This document shows, in pieces, positions 17,392 through 25,588 of a stretch of 64,000 nucleotides of DNA. The first letter of the stretch is position 1, and the number at the start of each line of letters is the position of its first letter. This DNA is from Rhodosalinus halophilus. GTDB lineage: Bacteria; Pseudomonadota; Alphaproteobacteria; Rhodobacterales; Rhodobacteraceae. Both the position numbers and the translations under genes were made by a program. The notes under the pieces were generated by a model. It was not told the origin of the DNA. It did no database searches and worked only from the letters and a program-made list of their open reading frames with translations. Location: positions 1-64,000 of the forward strand of contig NZ_QNTQ01000013.1 of assembly GCF_003298775.1 (NCBI RefSeq). The letters run 5' to 3'.

Positions 17392-18057
17392 GTGTTCTTC
17401 GGGACGGACAGGAAGGACGAAGCGACGGTGGTCGCAATGCTCGCCTCGGCCATTCGGCGCGACATTTCCTTCGGCGTCCTGCGCCCCGATCAGAAGCTCA
17501 AGATCGACGCGCTGCGGCAGGCCTATGGCGGGTCCACCCATTCCATGCGCGAGACGCTGCGGATGCTGACCGCCGAGGGCATGGTCGAGGCGACCTCGCA
17601 GCGGGGGTTCCGGGTGACCTCCGCCAGCGAGGAGGACCGGCAGGACATCCTGCTCATGCGGCTCGAAGTGGAGCGCCTCGGCCTCGCGCGATCGATGGAG
17701 CGCGGCGGCGTGGCCTGGGAGGGCCGGCTCGTCGCGGCGCAGCACGCGCTGTCGCGGGCGGACGCGGCGGTGCAGGCCGATCCGGGCGATCTGACCGCCC
17801 TGCAATGGGACGAGGCCTGCCGGAGCTTCGCCGGCACGCTCGTCGAGGCGTGCGCCTCGCCGCGCCTCGTCGACGTGGCCGCCAGGTTCTTCAACCAGTC
17901 CCGCCGCTTCCGGCTGGCGCGTCTGCGCGAGGGCGGGATCGACTTCGCCGCGCGCGGCGCCAGGCGCGACGCGCTGTGCCGCGCGGTTCTGGATCGAGAC
18001 GTGCCCCGCGCCCTGACGCTCCAGGCGGAGGACATCCGGGCGGACATGGGGGCGTGA
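17392..18057 (+). CDS. GntR family transcriptional regulator (FadR/FCD type)
   Basis: A 221-residue regulator. The N-terminal winged helix (VVAMLASAIRRDISFGVLRP, then KIDALRQAYGGSTHSMRETLRML) is of the GntR class and the helical C-terminal domain is of the FCD effector-binding type. The GTG at 17392 is used because it reaches the conserved N-terminus; the ATG at 17437 would cut into the HTH. It stands 37 bp before the NitT/TauT-type operon and is divergent from the second polyamine-type system, so it could control either. Confidence 0.87.
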   Translation: MFFGTDRKDEATVVAMLASAIRRDISFGVLRPDQKLKIDALRQAYGGSTHSMRETLRMLTAEGMVEATSQRGFRVTSASEEDRQDILLMRLEVERLGLARSMERGGVAWEGRLVAAQHALSRADAAVQADPGDLTALQWDEACRSFAGTLVEACASPRLVDVAARFFNQSRRFRLARLREGGIDFAARGARRDALCRAVLDRDVPRALTLQAEDIRADMGA

Positions 18058-18094
18058 GAAGACCGACGACCGAACAGACCCAAGGGAGGAGACC

Positions 18095-19114
18095 ATGGTC
18101 AAACTGAACAGACGACAGACGATCGGCCTGATCGGCGCTGCAGCCGCCTCGGGCCTCGCCGCGCCGGCGATCGCGCAGAACCGCAAGGTCGTGGTGGGCG
18201 CGCTGCGCTTCACCTCGCATTCGGGGAGCTTCATCGCGGTGGAGCGCGGCTATTTCGCCGACGCGGGCCTCGACGTGGAGCTGAAGTTCTTCCAGGCGGC
18301 GCAACCGATGGCCGTCGCGATCGCCTCGGGCGACGTCGACTTCGGCGTGACCGCAATCTCGGGCGGGCTGATCTCGCTCGCGCAGAAGGGCGCGGTGAAG
18401 GTGATCGGCGGCGCGCTGTCCGAGGAAGAGGGCATCGACGGCCAGCAGATCCTCGTCTCGGACGCGGCCTATCAGTCCGGAATCACCAGCCCGGCGATGC
18501 TGGACGGCAAGACCTACGGCGTCACGCAGACGGGCTCGTCCTTCCACTACGTCGGCTCGCGGGTCGCGGAGGCCGAGGGGATCGAGCTGACCTACAAGCC
18601 GCTCCAGAAGGTGGGCGCGGTGATCGGCGCACTGAAGTCCGGCCAGATCGATGCCTGGAACATCGTGCCCCATATCGCCAAGCCGCTGGCAGGCTCCGGC
18701 GCGGTCCACATCATCGGGGCGGTGCAGGACTACCTGCCGCGCTACCAGACCACGACCGTCTTCACCTCGACGGAGAACGCCGCCGAGGAGCGCGCGCTGA
18801 CGGAGAGTTTCCTGGCCGGCTTCTCGCGCGGGGTGTCGGACTACAACGCCACGATGATCGACAGGGCCGGCGGCCAGGAAGGCGTCGACGAGATGGTGAA
18901 GCTCATTCACAACTACGTCTACACCGACCGGCCGCTCGACAAGGCCGCGCCCTCCATCATCAACGGAACCATGCGCATCAACGAGGGGGCGCGGCTCAAC
19001 GTCGCCTCGGTCCGCGATCAGCTGGAGTGGTTCCAGGCGGAGGGGCTCGTGGACGAGTCGATCACGCTCGATATGCTGGTCGACACCAGCTACGTCGAGA
19101 CCTTCCAGGCCTGA
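18095..19114 (+). CDS. NitT/TauT-type ABC transporter substrate-binding protein
   Basis: A 339-residue exported binding protein of the NMT1/SsuA class. The signal (MVKLNRRQTIGLIGAAAAS...AIAQ) has twin arginines. The mature part shows the family features: IAVERGYFADAGLDVELKFF and the QPMAVAIASGDVDFGV block. AGGGAGGAG precedes the ATG at good spacing. Substrates of this class include sulfonates, nitrate, pyrimidines and aromatic acids. The oxidoreductase at the end of the operon is the only hint to the ligand. Confidence 0.9.
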   Translation: MVKLNRRQTIGLIGAAAASGLAAPAIAQNRKVVVGALRFTSHSGSFIAVERGYFADAGLDVELKFFQAAQPMAVAIASGDVDFGVTAISGGLISLAQKGAVKVIGGALSEEEGIDGQQILVSDAAYQSGITSPAMLDGKTYGVTQTGSSFHYVGSRVAEAEGIELTYKPLQKVGAVIGALKSGQIDAWNIVPHIAKPLAGSGAVHIIGAVQDYLPRYQTTTVFTSTENAAEERALTESFLAGFSRGVSDYNATMIDRAGGQEGVDEMVKLIHNYVYTDRPLDKAAPSIINGTMRINEGARLNVASVRDQLEWFQAEGLVDESITLDMLVDTSYVETFQA

Positions 19115-19131
19115 GCCGGTCACGACGTCGC

Positions 19132-19175
19132 GGCCCGCTCCGGCTTCGCGCCGGGGCGGGCCCGTCAAGCTTTTC
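19132..19175 (+). terminator. hairpin with T-rich tail between binding-protein and ATPase genes
   Basis: A 13-bp stem (19132-19144 with 19150-19162, one G-T pair) and a 5-base loop are followed after a few bases by CTTTTC. Because the ATPase gene of the same transporter begins 27 bp later, this is best read as partial termination that keeps the binding protein in excess. Confidence 0.6.
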
Positions 19176-19201
19176 TCGCCCCCGATCCGACAGGAGCGCG
19201 C

Positions 19202-19969
19202 ATGGACATCCGCCTCGAGGCGATCCGCCACGCCTACGGCGACACGGAGGTGCTGCAGGACATCTCGCTGGCCATTCCGGCGGGCCGGATCGTCTGTCTC
19301 GTCGGTCCGTCGGGATGCGGAAAATCGACGCTGCTGCGCTTCATCGGCGGGCTGGAACGCCCCATGGAGGGCCGCGTCCTGCAGATCGGCGCTCCGCCCG
19401 AGGGCTGCCTCAATCCGCTCACCTTCGTCTTTCAGGACTTCGCGCTGCTGCCCTGGCGCACGGTGCAGGGCAACATCTCGCTGGTGCTCGAGGATCACGG
19501 CATCCGCGGCAAGCGGGCGCGCGCGATCATCGACGACGTGCTCGCACGCACGCGGCTTTCCGACTTCGCGAGCGCGCTGCCCAAGCAGCTCTCGGGCGGC
19601 ATGAAGCAGCGCGTGGCCATCGCGCGCGCGCTCGCCGTGAACCCGGCGGTGATGCTGATGGACGAGCCGCTCTCGGCGCTCGACAGCCAGACCCGCGAAC
19701 TGCTGATGGACGACCTCATCACGCTCTGGACGCGCCAGCCCTTCACCTCCGTCTATGTCACCCACAATCTCGCCGAGGCGGTGCGCCTCGGGCACCGTAT
19801 CGTCGTGCTCTCGCGCCGCCCGGGGCGGATCTGCGAGGTGGTGGAGATCGAGAAGCCACTGGCCGAGCGTCTCTACGCCGACCCGGACCTCGACGAGGTC
19901 CAGCGGCATCTGTGGGAGATGATGCGCGACGAGGCCCGCGCGGCCGAGGAGGAGCTGATCGATGTCTGA
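19202..19969 (+). CDS. NitT/TauT-type ABC transporter ATP-binding protein
   Basis: A 255-residue ATPase of the SsuB/TauB/NrtD class. It has Walker A GPSGCGKST, Q-loop VFQDFALLPWRTV (the LPW motif is characteristic of this class), signature LSGGMKQRVAIAR and Walker B VMLMDEPLSALD. It lacks a TOBE domain, in contrast to the PotA-like ATPases nearby. CAGGAG precedes the ATG. It overlaps the permease gene by 8 bp. Confidence 0.93.
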   Translation: MDIRLEAIRHAYGDTEVLQDISLAIPAGRIVCLVGPSGCGKSTLLRFIGGLERPMEGRVLQIGAPPEGCLNPLTFVFQDFALLPWRTVQGNISLVLEDHGIRGKRARAIIDDVLARTRLSDFASALPKQLSGGMKQRVAIARALAVNPAVMLMDEPLSALDSQTRELLMDDLITLWTRQPFTSVYVTHNLAEAVRLGHRIVVLSRRPGRICEVVEIEKPLAERLYADPDLDEVQRHLWEMMRDEARAAEEELIDV

Positions 19970-20792
19970 CACCACGGCCGCCACGGAGCGCCCCGCCTCC
20001 GACGGGCCCGCGATGGAGGTGCGCTTCCGCGGCGGCGGCTTCGCGCCGCAGTCGCGGCGCTGGGTCGGCGTCGCCGTCTTCGTCGCGCTCGTCGCGCTCG
20101 TGGAATGGGGCACGCGCGCGGGATGGATCTCGCCGCTGACGCTGCCGCGACCGTCGGACGTCTTCGGCACCTTCGTCGAGCTCTGGAACAGCGGCCTGCT
20201 CTTCAAGCATCTCGGCCCCTCGCTGAGCCGCCTCGCCGTGGGCGCCGCCCTCGGGGCGAGCGCGGGCGTCCTGCTCGGCGTGCTGATCGGGCTCTTTTCC
20301 TACGTGCGCGCGGGTCTCGTGCCGCTCGTGGCGGCGATCTTCCCGATCCCGAAGATCGCGCTCCTGCCGCTCTTCGTCATCTGGTTCGGCATCGACGAGG
20401 GCTCGAAATACGCGCTGATCGCCTTCGGCACCTTCACGCCGACGGTCGTGGCGACCTACGGCGCGGTGGACAACGTGGACCGCTCGCTGATCCGCATGGG
20501 CCAGAGCTTCGGCCTGTCGTGGCTCTCCATCGTGCGCAAGATCGTGCTGCCGGGGGCGATGCCGGGGATCCTCTCGGGTCTCAGGATCTCGCTCGCCATC
20601 GCGATCATCCTGCTCGTCGCCGCCGAGATGCTCGGCGCCGAATACGGCATCGGCGCCTACATCCTGCAGGCGGGGTCGCTCTACGACCTGGAGCGGCTCT
20701 TCGCCGGGGTGGTGATCCTGTCGCTGCTCGGCGTGATCGTCAGCGCCGCCATCGCGCAGATCGAGCGCCGGGTGCTGGGTTGGCGGACGTGA
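19962..20792 (+). CDS. NitT/TauT-type ABC transporter permease
   Basis: A 276-residue inner-membrane permease. After a ~30-residue cytoplasmic lead it has about six membrane spans and the typical PIPKIALLPLFVIWFG block of SsuC/TauC proteins. The EAA-like loop is at about 180-200 (QSFGLSWLSIVRKIVLP). It starts 8 bp inside the ATPase gene and its stop overlaps the GTG of the FAD oxidoreductase. Confidence 0.92.
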   Translation: MSDTTAATERPASDGPAMEVRFRGGGFAPQSRRWVGVAVFVALVALVEWGTRAGWISPLTLPRPSDVFGTFVELWNSGLLFKHLGPSLSRLAVGAALGASAGVLLGVLIGLFSYVRAGLVPLVAAIFPIPKIALLPLFVIWFGIDEGSKYALIAFGTFTPTVVATYGAVDNVDRSLIRMGQSFGLSWLSIVRKIVLPGAMPGILSGLRISLAIAIILLVAAEMLGAEYGIGAYILQAGSLYDLERLFAGVVILSLLGVIVSAAIAQIERRVLGWRT

Positions 20793-22042
20793 GCGGCTGG
20801 GACGTGATCGTCGCGGGCGGCGGCACGGCGGGCACAGCAGCCGCCATCGCCGCGGCCCGCGCCGGCGCCCGGACCCTTCTGATCGAGCGCAACGGCTGCC
20901 TCGGCGGCGCGGCGACGATGCGCAACGTCTCGACCTGGTGCGGGATGATGACGCTGAGCCAGACGCCGCGGCAGGCCGTCTACGGCATCGCCGAGGAGGT
21001 CATGCAGGGCCTGCGCGAGATGGGCGGCTTAGGCCCGGTGATGCGCTTCCGCGGCGTGTTCCTGCCCTTCGATCCCGAGCCGCTCAAGCGCGTGCTCGAC
21101 CGGCTCACCGAGGCAGCGGGCGTCGAGGTCCGGCACGGCGCCTTCGTCACCGCCGCGCGGCGCGACGTGGGCCGGCTGCGCGCCGTGACCGTCGCCGACC
21201 ACGGCGGCGAGACCGAACTGGAGGCGCGCGCCTTCGTCGATTGCACGGGCGACGGCGACCTTGCCGCGCGGGCGGGCGCCGCGACGCGCTACGGCAACCC
21301 TGACGGCGTGAACCTCGGCACGCTCGGCACGCGCTTCGGCGGCATCCCCGCCGACGTCGAGGTCACGACGGATCAGTTGATCGACGCGGTGGCCGCGCAG
21401 GGCTTCGCCCCGGGCAGCGTGACCAAGGACCGCTGCGTCGTCGTGCGGCTGCCCAACTCGCACGACCTCGTGCTCTACCTCGCCTCGGCCGACTACGATC
21501 CGCGCGATGCGCTGTCGCTCTCACGCGCGGAGCGCGACGCGCGCCGGCAGGCCTGGGCCTATCTGGAGGCCGTGCGCACGATCCCCGGCTGCGAGAATGC
21601 TTATCTCGTCTCGACGGGCCCCGAGATCGGCACCCGCGAATCCCGCCACCTCGTGTGCCGCCGCCAGCTGACCTGGGCGGATGTGGAAGGCCGACGCAGT
21701 TTCGACGATTGCATCGCGCTCGGCGCCTGGGGCGCGGAATGGCACGACCGGGCGAGCTTCGCCTCGAGCTTCGACGTCCCGCCGGATCGGGATCCCTTTC
21801 AGATTCCGCTGGCCTGCCTGCACAGCGCCGACACGCCGAATCTCTTCTGTGCCGGACGCCTTGCCGACGGCGACCGCAAGGCCGGCGCCGCGATCCGGGT
21901 CATGGGAACCGCGATGGCCACCGGCCAGGCGGCGGGCGTCGCCGCCGCGCTCGAGGCCGCGGGCCGGTTCGACGCCGCGACGGTTCAGACCCTTCTGCGA
22001 CGTCAGGGAGCGGTGCTGAGCCCCGAGGCGTTGCCCGGGTAA
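20789..22042 (+). CDS. FAD-dependent oxidoreductase
   Basis: A 417-residue flavoprotein of the FAD_oxidored type. The dinucleotide-binding motif GGGTAGTAAAIAAARAG follows the first strand, then ERNGCLGGAATMRNVS, and the C-terminal FAD motif reads VMGTAMATGQAAG. The GTG start at 20789 overlaps the permease stop by 4 bp and no ATG lies nearby, so it belongs to the GntR/NitT operon. It should oxidise the imported compound. Members of this broad family oxidise or dehydrogenate varied substrates, so the reaction cannot be named. Confidence 0.85.
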   Translation: MSGWDVIVAGGGTAGTAAAIAAARAGARTLLIERNGCLGGAATMRNVSTWCGMMTLSQTPRQAVYGIAEEVMQGLREMGGLGPVMRFRGVFLPFDPEPLKRVLDRLTEAAGVEVRHGAFVTAARRDVGRLRAVTVADHGGETELEARAFVDCTGDGDLAARAGAATRYGNPDGVNLGTLGTRFGGIPADVEVTTDQLIDAVAAQGFAPGSVTKDRCVVVRLPNSHDLVLYLASADYDPRDALSLSRAERDARRQAWAYLEAVRTIPGCENAYLVSTGPEIGTRESRHLVCRRQLTWADVEGRRSFDDCIALGAWGAEWHDRASFASSFDVPPDRDPFQIPLACLHSADTPNLFCAGRLADGDRKAGAAIRVMGTAMATGQAAGVAAALEAAGRFDAATVQTLLRRQGAVLSPEALPG

Positions 22043-22318
22043 AGCGCGACGGGGTCCATGTTTCGCCGCCTCGAGACCGCGCTGGCGGACACGCGGCTTC
22101 CTCGACTCCCGCCGCCACGTCGTCTGGGGTTTGAGCGCGTGCCCCCGAGGTATCTCGCAACCGCGGCTCGCCTGCCACCATGGCGCTCCCGACAAAACCG
22201 CTCCGAGCGGCCTCACTGCGGTTTGCGGTTGCCTTGACGGGCGCGCTCGCTACCTCCCATTTTGGGGGTATGGCCCCGGGACATGAGCATCAGGACGCAT
22301 CGCGAGGAGTGTCGCAAG

Positions 22319-22612
22319 GTGAACCGCATCTATCGCGAGAGGGACGCGTCGCACTCAGCGGCCGCGGAAGAGCCGGGCAAGGACGATCGCCCGGCCTTGC
22401 GCGGGCCGAGCGTTTCCGTGCGTTCCACCGGCGGCGCGCACAAGCCGCCGACCCGGCAGGATACCGCCCGTGATGGCGGCCGCGCGCTACGCGCGTCCGA
22501 GGACGAGCAGCAGGATGACCTCGCCCTGGCGCGCGTGCTCGGTCCCGCGCTGCTGGCGGGCGCGGTGCTGTGGGCGCTGATCCTTCTGGCGATCCGGTAT
22601 CTGACGGGCTAG
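22319..22612 (+). CDS. small membrane protein of unknown function
   Basis: A 97-residue protein with a charged, probably disordered N-terminal two thirds and one C-terminal membrane helix (LGPALLAGAVLWALILLAI). I prefer the GTG at 22319 because GAGGAG lies 9 nt before it. An ATG at 22283 in the same frame has no ribosome binding site. It stands alone between the FAD oxidoreductase and the convergent SLBB-type gene. I do not recognise a family. Confidence 0.55.
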   Translation: MNRIYRERDASHSAAAEEPGKDDRPALRGPSVSVRSTGGAHKPPTRQDTARDGGRALRASEDEQQDDLALARVLGPALLAGAVLWALILLAIRYLTG

Positions 22613-22626
22613 CCGGGCGAGCCGCC

Positions 22627-23781
22627 TCAGAAGTCTTCGATCAGCGACACGAGAACCACGTCGCCGGGCAGGACTTCGGCAGACGGGCCCGCCGGCAGGA
22701 GATCCCCCTGCCCTCCGCGTCGGATCTGATAGCGGAATCGCGGGGTCTCTTCGAACGCATGGCCCGTCCCGCGCCAGGCCGCCGCGACATTGGCGGCGAG
22801 ACGCGCCTGTTCCTTCCGGCTGCGCGCCTCGATCAAGGCGCCGCGCACCTGCTCGAGCTCGGCGCCGATCTCGGCGCTGCGGTTCGAGTCGAAGCTGCGC
22901 ATGAGGCGCTCCTGTTCGAGACGTTCCGTCTCGTTTTCCGAGATCGCGTCGAGCAGGGCGAGCCGCGAGGTCAGCAGGTTCGCATAGGCAGATTGCAGGT
23001 TCAGCAGATCGGTTTCCCGCGCGAGCCCCCTTTCGCGCAGGGACCGCACGTTTTCCAGTTGCGCCTCGAGAAGACCTAGGTTGCCCTCGAGGACCGACTG
23101 CTGCTCCCGATACCGATCGGCCTGGCGCGCGAGCGCGTCGCGCTTCACCTCGAGCCCGTTCCAGGCGACGAGCCATTGCGCCACGTGGTCCACGATCAGC
23201 TTCTGCTGCGTTTCGCGCACGTCCGAAAGCAGGGCGTTCGCGGCGACGCGCTCGGGAAAGCGGATGACCGCGAGGTCCGGGCGGTCACGCTGGAGCCGGC
23301 GGAAGGCCGCAATGTCATAGCCCGACAGCCCCCGCAGCACCGCCTCCGGCGATGCGCCCGCATCCTCGGCGGGAAGAAAGGCCCAGATGTCGAGCATCTC
23401 CGCACCCGGAGGCAGCGTCGCCTCCGCGCCCTGCGACGCGCCGGTGGCGGGCCGACCGAAGGCCATTTCGACGAAGGCCATTTCCGCGCGAAGCCGCGCC
23501 TCGCGCGCTTCCAGTTCGGCGATTGACTGCACAAGCGCCTCGAAGGCCCCGACGGTCGCGTAGGACTGCAGCAGTTTTCCGAAGTCGTCGATCGGAGCGG
23601 CCTGCGGTCCGCCGGAGCGGGCCACCATCTGCTCGACGGTCGCGCCTGGCGACCAGGCGTGTGCGCCGGGCGTCCGGACCGCGCCGGCGACACGCAAACC
23701 GGGCCAAAGTCTTCGGCCCCGTCGTCTGGATCCTCCGCATCGATCTCGGTGCGTCGAGCGGCAGGCTCGCGCGCCGTTCAC
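22627..23781 (-). CDS. polysaccharide-export-like protein, SLBB plus coiled-coil part, probably 5'-truncated
   Basis: Up to 384 codons are open from a GTG at 23781, but recognisable sequence begins only at about 23700. There VAGAVRTPGAHAWSPGATVEQ matches the SLBB motif of Wza-type polysaccharide export proteins. It is followed by about 200 residues of coiled coil (AQLENVRSLRERGL, EIGAELEQVRGALIEARS) and a terminal PGDVVLVSLIEDF, as in that family. The signal peptide and the Poly_export domain that should precede SLBB are missing, and the GTG has no ribosome binding site. An ATG at 23628 is another possible start. No other capsule genes are nearby. It may be a pseudogene. Confidence 0.55.
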   Translation of the reverse strand: MNGARACRSTHRDRCGGSRRRGRRLWPGLRVAGAVRTPGAHAWSPGATVEQMVARSGGPQAAPIDDFGKLLQSYATVGAFEALVQSIAELEAREARLRAEMAFVEMAFGRPATGASQGAEATLPPGAEMLDIWAFLPAEDAGASPEAVLRGLSGYDIAAFRRLQRDRPDLAVIRFPERVAANALLSDVRETQQKLIVDHVAQWLVAWNGLEVKRDALARQADRYREQQSVLEGNLGLLEAQLENVRSLRERGLARETDLLNLQSAYANLLTSRLALLDAISENETERLEQERLMRSFDSNRSAEIGAELEQVRGALIEARSRKEQARLAANVAAAWRGTGHAFEETPRFRYQIRRGGQGDLLPAGPSAEVLPGDVVLVSLIEDF

Positions 23782-23813
23782 TGAAATGGTAGGCTTCGTG
23801 GCGGAGGTGCGGC

Positions 23814-24083
23814 ATGGCCGGAGGCTGGACGCGAGATGGCGCGGTCAACGCGCAGATCGAAGCCTCGATCGAGGACGAGTTGCAACGCTTGAGAGCACGG
23901 CGACAGCCGCAGGGCGAGAGCCGCGCGAATTGCGCCGAATGTGACGAACCTATCCCCGAGGCGCGCCGCCGGGCGATCCCGGGCGTCAAGCTCTGCCGCG
24001 ACTGCCAGGTGGAGCGCGACGCGCGCCCCGTCACGCGCGGCGGGCCGAACCGGCGCGCCTCGAAGGACAGCCAGCTCAAATGA
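23814..24083 (+). CDS. DksA/TraR family C4-type zinc finger protein
   Basis: An 89-residue cytoplasmic protein with a helical N-terminus (NAQIEASIEDELQRLRARR) and a C-terminal zinc finger made by C40, C43, C61 and C64 (CAEC...CRDC). This fits the short YbiI-like branch of the DksA/TraR family, which can bind in the RNA polymerase secondary channel. GGAGGTG lies at ideal spacing before the ATG. It lacks the long coiled coil of true DksA, so a different or weaker effect on transcription is likely. Confidence 0.85.
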   Translation: MAGGWTRDGAVNAQIEASIEDELQRLRARRQPQGESRANCAECDEPIPEARRRAIPGVKLCRDCQVERDARPVTRGGPNRRASKDSQLK

Positions 24084-24154
24084 CGCATCAGGTTCCCGCG
24101 CAGCCCCCCGCCGCGCTTGCCAAACGCGCCCGCATGGCGGAAAAGGCCGGAAGC

Positions 24155-24231
24155 GGTCCCGTAGCTCAACAGGATAGAGCAGCCGACTTCTAATCGGCAG
24201 GCTGAGGGTTCGAGTCCTTCCGGGACCGCCA
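24155..24231 (+). tRNA. tRNA-Arg (anticodon TCT)
   Basis: A 77-nt cloverleaf: acceptor GGTCCCG pairs with CGGGACC, the D-arm is GCTC...GAGC, the anticodon arm GCCGA-CTTCTAA-TCGGC carries TCT, and the T-arm contains GGTTCGAGTCC. The discriminator is G and CCA is encoded. It reads AGA codons, which are rare in a genome this GC-rich. Confidence 0.96.
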
Positions 24232-24241
24232 GCGCCTGGCC

Positions 24242-24665
24242 CTAGTCGACCGTTATGGTGATCGGCTCGGACATCACGGGCGGGTCGTGGGGGACGTGGA
24301 AGGCATCGCCCAGAAGCAGCCACAGGGTGTGCTCGCCTTGCGGAAGGTCCAGCGTGGTCTCGGTCTGGCCGGCGCCGAAATGCAGGTGCTGCGCGTCGGA
24401 GGGCACCGGTTCGGAGAAGTCGAAATCCTCCGGCGCGACACCGATGACGAGGTGGTGATGGCCGGTCTCCTCGCGCTCCACCCCGGCCGGCGCCACGCCC
24501 ATGCCGGAGAGTCCGAAGCGCAGGGTCACCGGCGCGGTGACGACCCCCCCCGTCCTCGGGCGTGATGATATAGGCCCGCGCTCCCTCGGGCGCGGGCGTG
24601 CGCTCCTGCCCCATGGCCGGCGCCGCCGCGAGCGCGACGAGCGCCGCTGCTGTCATGGTCTTCAT
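24242..24665 (-). pseudogene. DUF4399 protein, frameshifted in an eight-G tract
   Basis: The gene starts at 24665 (GGAGG 9 nt upstream) with a signal peptide MKTMTAAALVALAAAPAMG and reads to ARAYIITPEDGG. A run of eight G (8 C at 24544-24551 on the plus strand) then shifts the frame. The other frame continues VVTAPVTLRFGLSGMGVAPAG and HHHLVI to the stop at 24242. Removing one G restores a 140-residue DUF4399 protein with the family's VxFGLxGMGVAPAG core. It is a recent mutation, a phase-variable tract or a sequencing error. The function of the family, a small exported His-rich protein, is unknown. Confidence 0.8.
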
Positions 24666-24705
24666 CGGACGATCCTCCCTGGTCGGGGACACAGCTTCCC
24701 CTACG

Positions 24706-25581
24706 TCAAGCTAGGCTCGGCGGCCTGTCCGGCAAGGCGCCGAGTTCCGCCGCGATACACCTGGCCGTGCCCGTCTCCGGCGCGAGCGGGACGCGTGCGG
24801 CGAGCGCCGTGCAATCGAGCAGCAGGCGTCGCACGGCCGCCTCCGGCGCGGGGGTCCAGCGCCAGGGCAGCCCGGCGGCGGAGGCGAGATCGGCCATGGA
24901 GACCGCCCCCGGAACGGCGAGGTTCAGCACCGCCGGCAGCGGGGCGGGATCGGCGGCGAGGGCGCCCAGCACGCGCGCCAGAGTCATGGGTCCGATATAG
25001 CTGCGTTCCGGCCCCTGCCCGTCGGCGAAACGGTCGATCCGCAGCGCCTCGCCGGGCTCCAGCCGGGCCGCATTGCCCATCAGGGCGTCGGCCCCGAAGA
25101 CGTTGCCGATCCGCAGCGCGCAGACCTCCAGCCCCTCAGCGCGCGCCTGCGCGCAAACCGCCTCGGCCTCGAGCTTGGCCGCGCCATAGGCGCTCACGGG
25201 TCGCGGCGGGTCACGCTCGGTGAAGGGACGATCGCGCGGCGGGCCGTAGACCGCCGAGGACGACGCGTAAAGCACCCGCGGGATGCCGGCGGCCCGCGCC
25301 CCCGCGAGGCAGGCCTCGGCGAGCTCGGCGTTGAGGTCGAGTTCGGCGTCCGGGCCGGGCGTCACGCCCGACAGCACCAGCATGGCGTCCGGCGGCGTCC
25401 CGCGCAGCGCCTGCACCAGCGCCTCCGTCCCCTCGAGCGGAGACCAGCCGATCGCGCCGGGCAGAGGCTTACGGCTTTGCCAGAGGGCCGCGAGCGGCGG
25501 CGGCGCATCGGCCCAGGCCCGCGCGAGCAGCCGGCCGATCCGTCCGCCGCCCCCCGTCACCAGAAGGCGGCCGGGGCTCAA
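24706..25581 (-). CDS. NAD-dependent epimerase/dehydratase family protein
   Basis: A 291-residue short-chain-type Rossmann protein. The cofactor motif GGGGRIG is at about 10-16 and the active-site pattern is S...Y...K (ASSSAVYG, then SAYGAAKLEAE). It probably acts on a nucleotide sugar or related compound. The TTG at 25581 is the only initiator in front of the first beta strand, with a weak AGGG 11 nt upstream. It lies 7 bp behind the rhodanese gene on the same strand and may be co-transcribed with it. The substrate is unknown. Confidence 0.85.
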   Translation of the reverse strand: MSPGRLLVTGGGGRIGRLLARAWADAPPPLAALWQSRKPLPGAIGWSPLEGTEALVQALRGTPPDAMLVLSGVTPGPDAELDLNAELAEACLAGARAAGIPRVLYASSSAVYGPPRDRPFTERDPPRPVSAYGAAKLEAEAVCAQARAEGLEVCALRIGNVFGADALMGNAARLEPGEALRIDRFADGQGPERSYIGPMTLARVLGALAADPAPLPAVLNLAVPGAVSMADLASAAGLPWRWTPAPEAAVRRLLLDCTALAARVPLAPETGTARCIAAELGALPDRPPSLA

Positions 25582-25588
25582 GCGCGGC

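Noticed and set aside
17891-20206. A 771-codon minus-strand frame across the GntR/NitT operon
   Set aside because: It runs against four well-supported plus-strand genes that overlap each other in the usual operon manner, and its composition is low-complexity.
24155-24231. tRNA-Arg as attachment site of an integrated element, given the truncated gene at 22627-23781
   Set aside because: No integrase and no second copy of the tRNA 3' end were seen within the window, and neighbouring genes look like ordinary chromosomal genes.
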